Positions 28,059-34,818 of a stretch of 34,818 nucleotides of DNA are shown one piece after another; the first letter of the stretch is position 1, and each line of letters opens with the position of its first letter. Source of the stretch: Cyanobacteria bacterium SIG27 (lineage in GTDB: Bacteria; Cyanobacteriota; Vampirovibrionia; Gastranaerophilales; Gastranaerophilaceae); contig SUTT01000021.1 of assembly GCA_015152565.1 (NCBI GenBank), positions 1 to 34,818 on the forward strand, read 5' to 3'. Made by a program: the position numbers and the translations under genes. The notes under the pieces are model-generated. The model saw only the letters and a list, made by a program, of their open reading frames with translations. It was not told where the DNA came from and ran no database searches.

Positions 28059-29183
28059 GTGGAAATAGTTTTAAATAAAGAAGATTTTTCAAATGGAATT
28101 AAGATTGTTGAAAAAATCACATCTCAAAAGGCAATTCAACCTATATTATCAAATATTTTAATTGAAACAGTTACATCAGATAGAATTAAGTTTTGTGCAA
28201 CTGATTTAAATCTTGCAATAAATTATAAAACTTCAGCTGAAGTTATTAAAGAAGGTTCTATAACTTTATCAGCTAAAAAAATCTCTGAAATTGTATCAAA
28301 ATTATCTTCAACAGAAGTTACTTTAAAAACCAGCGAAGAAACAGATAATATCAAAATTAAAAGTGGTAAAACAGAATTTGATATGATTGGTTTATCTGCA
28401 TCTGAATTTCCTAAAGTTTTAGATGATACAGATACTCCTGAAACAAAAACAATTATTTTAAATAAAAACGAATTTTCAAAAGCTATCAAACAAGTTATTT
28501 TTGCTGTTTCTCAGCAAGAAACGCAAGCTGTTTTAACAGGTGTTTGTTTTAATATTGAAAATAATATTTTAGAACTTGCTGCAACGGATGGAAATCGTTT
28601 AACAAGAATTCAAAAAGAAATCGATACAACTGTTGATGAACTAATCAATTTTATAGTTCCAGCTAAAACTTTAGCAGAAGTTCAAAGAATTTCTTCAATT
28701 ATTGAAGATGAAAATATTACTTTAAAAATTCAAAAAAATAAAATCTTATTTGAATTTGAAAACTTAGCTTTTCAATCTCGTTTAATTGACGGTATTTATC
28801 CAAAATATCAACAGTTAATTCCAAATGCTTCTGAAAAGAAAATCGTAATTGATAGAGCTGAATTAATTAACTCAATTGAAAGAGTTTCCATCATGGTTAA
28901 CGATAGAACAAATGTTGTTCGTTTTAATTTTAGCGCTGGTCAATTAGAAATTATGGCAGATACACCAGAAGCAGGAAGATCAAAAGATTATATTGATATT
29001 CAATATGAATTTGATGATATGTTAACAGCGTTTAACTATAAATATGTTTTAGATGGTCTTAAAAATATGGATTCTAAAAATGTCGAAATTGAAATTTCTG
29101 ATGTTTTAGCAGCTTCTATTTTTAAACCGCAAGATGATAAAAATAATTACATTTGTTTAATTATGCCAGTTAAAGTTCAATAG
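28059..29183 (+). CDS. dnaN: DNA polymerase III beta sliding clamp
   Basis: The protein is 374 aa from the GTG at 28059. A TTG at 28053 is also open, but AAGGAG (28044-28049) lies only 3 nt from TTG and 9 nt from GTG, favouring GTG. Three repeated clamp domains of about 120 aa are visible, with the family motif LAATDGNRL near residue 180 and the C-terminal YICLIMPVK ending that forms the protein-binding pocket. The clamp tethers polymerase to DNA. It is not next to dnaA. Followed 10 bp later by thrB. Confidence 0.96.
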   Translation: MEIVLNKEDFSNGIKIVEKITSQKAIQPILSNILIETVTSDRIKFCATDLNLAINYKTSAEVIKEGSITLSAKKISEIVSKLSSTEVTLKTSEETDNIKIKSGKTEFDMIGLSASEFPKVLDDTDTPETKTIILNKNEFSKAIKQVIFAVSQQETQAVLTGVCFNIENNILELAATDGNRLTRIQKEIDTTVDELINFIVPAKTLAEVQRISSIIEDENITLKIQKNKILFEFENLAFQSRLIDGIYPKYQQLIPNASEKKIVIDRAELINSIERVSIMVNDRTNVVRFNFSAGQLEIMADTPEAGRSKDYIDIQYEFDDMLTAFNYKYVLDGLKNMDSKNVEIEISDVLAASIFKPQDDKNNYICLIMPVKVQ

Positions 29184-29192
29184 GATAGAAGA

Positions 29193-30125
29193 ATGAAAGT
29201 AAGTGTTAAAACCCCAGCAACAATAGCTAACCTTGGATGTGGATTTGATTCATTTGGTTTAGCTTTGCCTTTATATAATATTATTTCTGTTGAAGAAACA
29301 GTTTTACCTGGAACAGGAATTGAAATTAATGTTATTAATGAAAAAAATAATGAAGATAAAGATTTAACTGATGTTCCAACTGATAAAAATAATATTGTTT
29401 ATAAAGCAATTGAGCTTTTATACAACTTTATCGGTCAAGTTCCTAATGAACTTAAAATTACAATTAAAACACAAATCCCTGTTTCAAGAGGACTTGGTTC
29501 ATCATCAAGTGTAATTGTTGGTGGTTTAATTGCGGCAAATGAATTACTTGGCCGTCCTGCGGATGAAAAAGTTTTAATGTCTATCGCAACAGAAATTGAA
29601 GGACATCCTGATAATATTACCCCAGCTTTTACGGGTGGTGTAACAATGTCTTCTTGGGAAGAAGATGGTTCAGTTGTATATAGAAAACTTCCTTGGAATG
29701 ATGAATGGAAATTAATGGTTTGCATTCCTGACTATGAATTAAATACTGAAATTTCTCGTTCAGTTTTACCTAAAGAAGTTCCTATGAAAGACGCTATTTA
29801 TAATTTAAAAAGAAGTGCAATGTTTGTTGATGCACTTTATAATAAAGATGAAGAACTTTTAAAATTAGCTCTTAAAGATAAGCTTCATCAACCATACAGA
29901 GAAAAACTTGTTCCTGGTTTAGCTGATATTATGAATAATTTAAAACACGTAAATGGTGTTATTGGAACTGTTTTATGTGGAGCAGGTCCATCTGTTTTAG
30001 TTGTTTATAATGGAATTAATGTTTCTGAAATTAAAGAAGTGGTTTCTAATTCTTGGAATTACTTTAATGTTAAATGTAATTTTATGAATCTTCCTATTGA
30101 AAAAGAGGGAGCAGTTATTCTTTAA
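29193..30125 (+). CDS. thrB: Homoserine kinase
   Basis: The protein is 310 aa of the GHMP kinase family. N-terminal VKTPATIANLGCGFDSFGLAL, the ATP loop VSRGLGSSSSV, then EGHPDNITPAFTGG and a C-terminal VLCGAGPSVLV match ThrB. It phosphorylates homoserine for threonine synthesis. The gene overlaps mnmG by one base (TAATG), indicating coupling. No other threonine gene is nearby. Confidence 0.94.
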   Translation: MKVSVKTPATIANLGCGFDSFGLALPLYNIISVEETVLPGTGIEINVINEKNNEDKDLTDVPTDKNNIVYKAIELLYNFIGQVPNELKITIKTQIPVSRGLGSSSSVIVGGLIAANELLGRPADEKVLMSIATEIEGHPDNITPAFTGGVTMSSWEEDGSVVYRKLPWNDEWKLMVCIPDYELNTEISRSVLPKEVPMKDAIYNLKRSAMFVDALYNKDEELLKLALKDKLHQPYREKLVPGLADIMNNLKHVNGVIGTVLCGAGPSVLVVYNGINVSEIKEVVSNSWNYFNVKCNFMNLPIEKEGAVIL

Positions 30126-32029
30126 TGTCTACTTTAGAGTTTAATTTTGATTGTATAGTAGTCGGTGCAGGTCATGCTGGAATTGAAGCTTCAATTGCAG
30201 CTTCAAGGCTTGGTTTAAAAACTCTTTTAACAACGCTTGATATTGATAATATTGGTTTAATGCCTTGTAATCCAGCAATTGGTGGACCCGCAAAATCTAA
30301 CCTTGTTAGAGAAATTGATGCACTTGGTGGCGTTATGGCAGAATTAGCTGATGCAACTTATCTTCAATTAAAAACCTTAAATTCTTCAAAAGGACCTGCA
30401 GTTAGGGCTCTTCGTGCTCAATCAGATAAAAAAGAATATAGAGCAGTAGCTAGAAAATATATTGAAAACGAGAAAAATTTAACCTTAAAACAAACTCAAA
30501 TTGTTGATTTAATTGTTGAAGATAATGTTATTAAAGGTGTTATTGATGAACTTGGAATTAACTATCTTGCTCCAGTGGTTATTTTAACAACAGGAACAAG
30601 TTTAGAGGGTAGAATTTTTGTTGGTTTAAAATATTTTGAAGCTGGAAGATTAGGCGAAAGAAGCGCTGTTGGTTTATCTCAAAAATTAAGAGAACTTGGT
30701 TTTAATGTTAGAAAATTAAAAACAGGAACTCCTGCCAGAGTTGATGGCAGAACAATAGACTATTCAAAACTTGAACTTCATCCGGGTGATGAGATTGTTG
30801 ATGATATGCCACGCTTTTTTAGTTTTAAACCTAATCGACCAATTAGAGAACAATTTCCTTGTTATTTAACAAAAACAAATGAAAAAACCCATGAAATTAT
30901 TAAATCAAACCTTGATTATTCACCTCTTTATCGTGGATTAATTAAAGGAGTTGGACCTAGATATTGTCCAAGTATTGAAGATAAAGTTGTTAGATTTTCA
31001 CACAATCCATCTCATCATATCTTTATTGAACCGGAGGGTAAAGACACTTACGAAGTTTATATTCAAGGCTTTTCAACAAGTTTACCTATTGAAGCTCAAT
31101 TTAAAATGATTAGAAGTCTACCAGGGCTTGAAAATGCTTCAATGATTAAGCCAGCTTATGCTGTTGAATATGATAGCGTTTGTGCTCTTGAATTAGATAA
31201 TGGTTTAATGACTAAAAAAATAAAAGGTTTATTTTTAGCAGGTCAAATTAACGGAACATCAGGTTACGAAGAAGCAGCAGCTCAAGGACTTGTAGCTGGA
31301 ATTAATGCTAAAAATTATTTAGATAATAAAGAATACATTGAGTTAACTCGCTCAAATTCATATATTGGAACATTAATTGATGATTTAATTACAAAAGATA
31401 TTGATGAACCATATAGAATGTTGACTTCAAGAAGTGAATATCGTTTAATTTTAAGACAAGATAATGCTGATTTAAGATTAATGGAATTAGGTTATGAGGC
31501 TGGACTGGTAAAAGTTGAAGATATTTTAAGAAAAAGATTTAAAGAAGCTCAAATTGAAGTTCAAATTGAAAGATTAAAAGAATTTAAAATTTCGCCAAAT
31601 GAAAAGAATAAAGAAATTTTGGCAAAATATAATGAACCGCTTGAACTTGGTGTTAGTGCATTTAATCTTTTAAAACGTCCTAATATTGAATATAAAATTT
31701 TAAAAGAACTTGGTTATAGTTCAAATATTCAAGTAGATGATAAATATTTAATTCGTGATATTGAAGAGCAAGCTGAAATTTTAATTAAATATGATGGTTA
31801 TATTAAACGTCAAATTGAACAAATTAATAATCAAGATAAGATAGATAATATTAAAATTCCTGAAAATATTGATTATTCAACAATTAAACAAATTTCTACA
31901 GAATCAAAAGAAAAATTAATAAAAATTAAACCTAAAACAATTGGTCAAGCTCTTAGAATTGGCGGAGTTAAGCCTGCGGATGTTTCAGTTTTAATGGTTT
32001 TGATTGAACAACACAAAATCAAAAAATAA
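30125..32029 (+). CDS. mnmG: tRNA uridine-5-carboxymethylaminomethyl modification enzyme MnmG
   Basis: The protein is 634 aa. The FAD-binding motif GAGHAG is residues 14-19, then MPCNPAIGGPAKSNLVREIDALGG, the LKTGTPARVDGRTID block, ATG-rich QINGTSGYEEAAAQG and the C-terminal ALRIGGVKPADVSVLM. With MnmE it modifies wobble uridine in tRNAs. Often near replication origins (formerly gidA), which agrees with the candidate oriC 2 kb away. Start coupled to thrB. Confidence 0.96.
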   Translation: MSTLEFNFDCIVVGAGHAGIEASIAASRLGLKTLLTTLDIDNIGLMPCNPAIGGPAKSNLVREIDALGGVMAELADATYLQLKTLNSSKGPAVRALRAQSDKKEYRAVARKYIENEKNLTLKQTQIVDLIVEDNVIKGVIDELGINYLAPVVILTTGTSLEGRIFVGLKYFEAGRLGERSAVGLSQKLRELGFNVRKLKTGTPARVDGRTIDYSKLELHPGDEIVDDMPRFFSFKPNRPIREQFPCYLTKTNEKTHEIIKSNLDYSPLYRGLIKGVGPRYCPSIEDKVVRFSHNPSHHIFIEPEGKDTYEVYIQGFSTSLPIEAQFKMIRSLPGLENASMIKPAYAVEYDSVCALELDNGLMTKKIKGLFLAGQINGTSGYEEAAAQGLVAGINAKNYLDNKEYIELTRSNSYIGTLIDDLITKDIDEPYRMLTSRSEYRLILRQDNADLRLMELGYEAGLVKVEDILRKRFKEAQIEVQIERLKEFKISPNEKNKEILAKYNEPLELGVSAFNLLKRPNIEYKILKELGYSSNIQVDDKYLIRDIEEQAEILIKYDGYIKRQIEQINNQDKIDNIKIPENIDYSTIKQISTESKEKLIKIKPKTIGQALRIGGVKPADVSVLMVLIEQHKIKK

Positions 32030-32135
32030 TATATTACATTTTATAACATTTTTTCAATAAATTTCACCTTTTGAAAATTATAATTTATAATATTAGTTGT
32101 AGAAAAATATTTATGGACACAAAGAGGAGAGATTC

Positions 32136-32765
32136 GTGCAAGAATCGTTGTTAAGTACAGTTACTAAAATGCAAAGTGAAGCAAAAATACACGTTGAGGA
32201 ATTAGAAGTTTTATTAAACAGCGATATTGAAGAAGTTGTTTCTTTGTGTAAAAAAGCTTGTGTTAAACCAAAAACCGATTCTATGGGTAATGCATATTTT
32301 ACAAAAAATGACGTTGATATGCTAAGAAAAATGAAAGAATTATATTCTCAATCTCAAAGTGTTCAAAAACAAAATAACGCTACAAATTCAATTTCTGAAG
32401 TTTTAACAAATGAAACTTTAGACAATCCAAATAATAAAATTAACTTTTTAGAAAAAGCTAAAATTAGAACTAAAAACGATAGCGCTTTAGCTCTTGCGCA
32501 AGCCCATCCTGTTAATCAATTAGCTAAAAAATTAGATAATATTGAAAATAATCTAATTGCAAAAATGAGCGAAATGTTAAGCGAAAAAATGGATGGTTTT
32601 GACGAGATTATTGTTGAATTAATTAGAGCTAAAACAGAAAATGAAAATTTAAGACAACAAGTAAATAGCTTAAACAAACAAGTTTATATTTTAAAAAATG
32701 AATTAGCCTCTTTCAAAACTCTTGGTTTTGGGCTTTATACAAAAAAAGAAACCGAACAATTATAA
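32136..32765 (+). CDS. MerR-like N-terminus plus C-terminal coiled coil; function unknown
   Basis: The protein is 209 aa with GTG start at 32136 and AGGAGA upstream. The first ~70 residues, with YFTKNDVDMLRKMKELY, look like a MerR-type helix-turn-helix. The middle is polar and Asn-rich. The C-terminal ~60 residues (NENLRQQVNSLNKQVYILKNELAS) form a coiled coil, so it should oligomerise. It precedes a sensor kinase by 7 bp on the same strand. It could be a regulator linked to that kinase; this is inference from spacing. Confidence 0.75.
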   Translation: MQESLLSTVTKMQSEAKIHVEELEVLLNSDIEEVVSLCKKACVKPKTDSMGNAYFTKNDVDMLRKMKELYSQSQSVQKQNNATNSISEVLTNETLDNPNNKINFLEKAKIRTKNDSALALAQAHPVNQLAKKLDNIENNLIAKMSEMLSEKMDGFDEIIVELIRAKTENENLRQQVNSLNKQVYILKNELASFKTLGFGLYTKKETEQL

Positions 32766-32772
32766 TTAAATT

Positions 32773-34479
32773 ATGAGTAATGCTCTAATTAATTTTTATC
32801 ATAATTTAGAAGAACCTATCATAATTTATGATAAAAAACAAAATATTCTTTATCATAATTTATCTTTTAAGAAAATTTTTGGAGAATTTAATAATTCTAA
32901 GGGTTTTGATTGTTTATCTAAATTGAGCTATAAGTTTTCTTATCAGATGTGTTTTTTAAAATCTGAAGATTTAAGAACTTATAATCCTATAATTTGTGCT
33001 ATTGATAAAGAGGTTAATTTTGTTACTTATGCGACTTATCAAATGAATGAAGATAAGTTTTATCATTTTATGATTAAGGCTTTTAGTGTTAAAAAGCGTT
33101 ATAGGATTATCTATTTTTACGATATAACAAATGAACTGCAAACTGAAAGATTAAAAGAAGAAAATGAACGCTTAAGAATACAAAACATTGAATTTGCTTC
33201 AACAAATTCAAAAGCGCAAAACCAAGCTGTTAAAATGGCTCTTTTGAATAGAATTTCAATTAGTATTAAAAACGAATTAGATATTAAAACTTTAATTGAA
33301 AAATCATTAAAAGAATTAAGTATTGTTTTTGGTGCTAATAAAAGTTATTTTGCACAATTAATGAAAGATGATTTTGTAATCAAATATACTTATCCAGAAG
33401 TCTATGCTCCTCAGATTGGTGAAAAAATCGTTTATTCTAAAAACTTAATTGATGATTTACATAATGGAATAAATTCTATTCAAGCTTGCATAAAAGAACA
33501 TGAGGGCGCTTCAATTCCGCTTTTAAATTCTACAACAAGAATTATTATGCCAATTATTAAAAATGAACAGTTATATGGAATTGCTGTTATTTTTACTCCT
33601 AAAAAAGAAATAGGCGAAATTGAAAGAGAACTTCTAGTCGGCATTTCAATGGTTGTTTCATCGTCATTAAGTCAAGCAAATTTATTTCATCAAATTTCAC
33701 AAAAAAAAGAAGAATTAGAAAATGCAATAAAAGAGTTAAAAGAAACACAATTGCAATTAATAAATTCTGAAAAAATGGCTTCATTAGGTCAATTAGTTGC
33801 TTCTGTTGCTCATGAAATAAATACTCCACTAGGAGCAATTAATGCTAACAATGAGATGATGAATAAAATTTTTGAAAAATATAATAAAAATTCTCTTGAT
33901 ATGTTGCATGAGATTAATTTAGTTGATAAAGAAGCAATTAAAAGAATAACAACGATTGTTCAATCGCTAAAACGTTTTGTAAGGCTTGATGAAACAATTC
34001 AACAAGAGGCAAATATTAACCAAGAGCTTGATTTAACCCTTGATTTAATTCATCACAAAATTAAAAATGGATTTAAAATTGAAAAAGAATATGGAGAGTT
34101 ACCTTTGGTTAACTGTTATCCAAATATGCTAAATCAAGTATTTTTAAATATTTTAATGAATGCGGTTCATTCTATTGAAGATATGAAATTGAAAAATTCT
34201 TCCTATGTTGGAAAAATTAAAATTAAAACAGTAATTTTGGGAGATTTTTTAAGAGTAAGTATTTTGGATAATGGAAAAGGTATAAAAGAAGCTGATAAAG
34301 AAAAAATATTTGATGCAGGTTACACAACGAAAGATAAAGGCAAAGGAACAGGCTTAGGGCTTGCAATTTGTAAAAAAATTATTGAAAAACACAAAGGTGA
34401 AATCCATTTTGAAAGTGGAAAATTAGATTATGAAAAAGGATATAAAACAATTTTTAGAATTGATATACCTTTATTTTAA
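32773..34479 (+). CDS. Sensor histidine kinase with PAS-like and GAF domains
   Basis: The protein is 568 aa. Residues about 1-120 look PAS-like (EEPIIIYDKKQNILYHN), followed by a coiled linker, a GAF domain (about 160-300), HisKA with SVAHEINTPLGAI (phospho-accepting His347) and HATPase with N box NQVFLNILMNAVHSIED, G boxes LDNGKGIKEAD and GKGTGLGLAICKKIIE. No transmembrane segment, so probably cytoplasmic. No response regulator is adjacent in the window; the upstream coiled-coil protein is the only neighbour. Confidence 0.93.
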   Translation: MSNALINFYHNLEEPIIIYDKKQNILYHNLSFKKIFGEFNNSKGFDCLSKLSYKFSYQMCFLKSEDLRTYNPIICAIDKEVNFVTYATYQMNEDKFYHFMIKAFSVKKRYRIIYFYDITNELQTERLKEENERLRIQNIEFASTNSKAQNQAVKMALLNRISISIKNELDIKTLIEKSLKELSIVFGANKSYFAQLMKDDFVIKYTYPEVYAPQIGEKIVYSKNLIDDLHNGINSIQACIKEHEGASIPLLNSTTRIIMPIIKNEQLYGIAVIFTPKKEIGEIERELLVGISMVVSSSLSQANLFHQISQKKEELENAIKELKETQLQLINSEKMASLGQLVASVAHEINTPLGAINANNEMMNKIFEKYNKNSLDMLHEINLVDKEAIKRITTIVQSLKRFVRLDETIQQEANINQELDLTLDLIHHKIKNGFKIEKEYGELPLVNCYPNMLNQVFLNILMNAVHSIEDMKLKNSSYVGKIKIKTVILGDFLRVSILDNGKGIKEADKEKIFDAGYTTKDKGKGTGLGLAICKKIIEKHKGEIHFESGKLDYEKGYKTIFRIDIPLF

Positions 34480-34487
34480 AAAAGTGC

Positions 34488-34515
34488 TTGCATGATGTGT
34501 TTGATTTGGTATGAT
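34488..34515 (+). promoter_or_regulatory. Promoter of the tRNA-Arg gene
   Basis: TTGCAT (34488-34493), 16-nt spacer ending TGG, then TATGAT (34510-34515), an extended -10. Expected start about 34522, 32 nt before the tRNA. Confidence 0.6.
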
Positions 34516-34553
34516 GTATTTGGTTGACAGCCGGTAATTTATTACTGAATTAA

Positions 34554-34627
34554 GCCCTGGTAGCTCAGCTGGATAGAGCAACTGCCTTCTAAGCAGTAGG
34601 TCATGCGTTCGAATCGCATCCAGGGTA
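34554..34627 (+). tRNA. tRNA-Arg (anticodon TCT)
   Basis: Acceptor GCCCTGG pairs with CCAGGGT (a G-U pair at 1-72). D arm GCTC/GAGC, anticodon stem ACTGC/GCAGT with loop CTTCTAA (anticodon TCT, reading AGA), T arm ATGCG/CGCAT with TTCGAAT. Discriminator is A; CCA is not encoded. Immediately followed by a terminator. Its 3' end is repeated 149 bp further on. Confidence 0.92.
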
Positions 34628-34669
34628 GACTTAAAAAAGACCCGCATTGAGCAGGTCTTTTTTGCGTTT
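34607..34669. repeat. First copy of a 63-bp direct repeat covering the tRNA 3' end and terminator
   Basis: Identical to 34756-34818 (window end). Covers the T loop, T-stem 3' side, acceptor 3' strand and terminator of tRNA-Arg. Typical att-site layout for integration into a tRNA gene. Confidence 0.8.
34633..34663 (+). terminator. Terminator of tRNA-Arg
   Basis: AAAAAAGACC (34633-34642) pairs with GGTCTTTTTT (34654-34663), with loop CGCATTGAGCA. Confidence 0.9.
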
Positions 34670-34755
34670 AAGTCCACCAAGATGACTCTTCTCAGCATCC
34701 CCCATTAACGCAACTCTAATGTGAGTTTGAGACTATTTCACAAAATGGGGTCCCT

Positions 34756-34818
34756 GTTCGAATCGCATCCAGGGTAGACTTAAAAAAGACCCGCATTGAG
34801 CAGGTCTTTTTTGCGTTT
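34756..34818. repeat. Second copy of the tRNA 3'-end repeat
   Basis: The tRNA-Arg 3' portion (from the T loop) with its terminator, not preceded by a tRNA body. The 86 bp between copies (34670-34755) is GC-richer and contains CCCCATT/AATGGGG and TGTGA/TCACA inverted repeats. No integrase is present in the window. Confidence 0.75.

Noticed and set aside
34715-34745. GTTTGAGACTATTTCAC-like sequence resembling a CRISPR repeat start
   Set aside because: Only a single occurrence, no spacing pattern and no cas genes.

Overview
This window looks like chromosomal DNA from an uncultured gut member of the Melainabacteria/Vampirovibrionia (Gastranaerophilales-like). That assignment is inferred from three things: very low GC (roughly 30%), an NPISFG-type N-terminus on one protein, and dnaA and dnaN lying far apart with origin-like sequence beside dnaN, as in Cyanobacteria. 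TGA is used as stop, so the code is standard bacterial.

Layout. 1-10000: housekeeping genes on both strands (end of an unknown gene, TSCPD protein, pgeF, yifB/comM, TPR lipo/secreted protein, HD-GYP sensor, radical SAM/SPASM protein, ferredoxin-nitroreductase, GNAT-like protein, folE2). 10000-11460: dnaA with a perfect 20-bp palindrome at its promoter. 11460-14010: a tandemly duplicated regulatory module. 14059-22856: nadK-recN, engB, a metallo-hydrolase, a SpoIID protein, glutaredoxin-TPR, M48 protease, a repeat protein, a GNAT protein and coaX. 22853-24045: a third, peptide-less relative of the module. 24111-32029: dut, Ski2-like helicase, DUF1653, comF, candidate oriC, dnaN, thrB, mnmG. 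32136-34818: coiled-coil protein, histidine kinase, tRNA-Arg(TCT) and a duplicated tRNA 3' end.

The most interesting system is the duplicated module at 11469-12694 and 12784-14008. Each copy has, on the minus strand, XRE - XRE-like - a 24-codon hydrophobic peptide that is too short for ordinary gene callers. The peptide has a perfect Shine-Dalgarno sequence buried in a conserved stem. Opposite it, on the plus strand, a strong and almost invariant promoter drives a structured RNA of about 115 nt that is antisense to the peptide and ends in a terminator inside its coding region. A MerR-like gene with an AT-hook-like tail is divergent from the XRE genes. Stems in both the antisense RNA and the peptide leader are preserved by compensatory changes between copies. 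This is the architecture of a type I toxin-antitoxin locus (Ibs/Sib- or Fst-like), here attached to a MerR/XRE switch. The toxin role is inferred, not shown.

Other signals are: repeated -10 elements placed 6-8 nt before start codons (leaderless mRNAs), four convergent gene pairs whose stop codons share one TTAA, DnaA-box-like sequences and a 55-bp pure A/T stretch before dnaN, and a DnaA with an altered DNA-binding signature.
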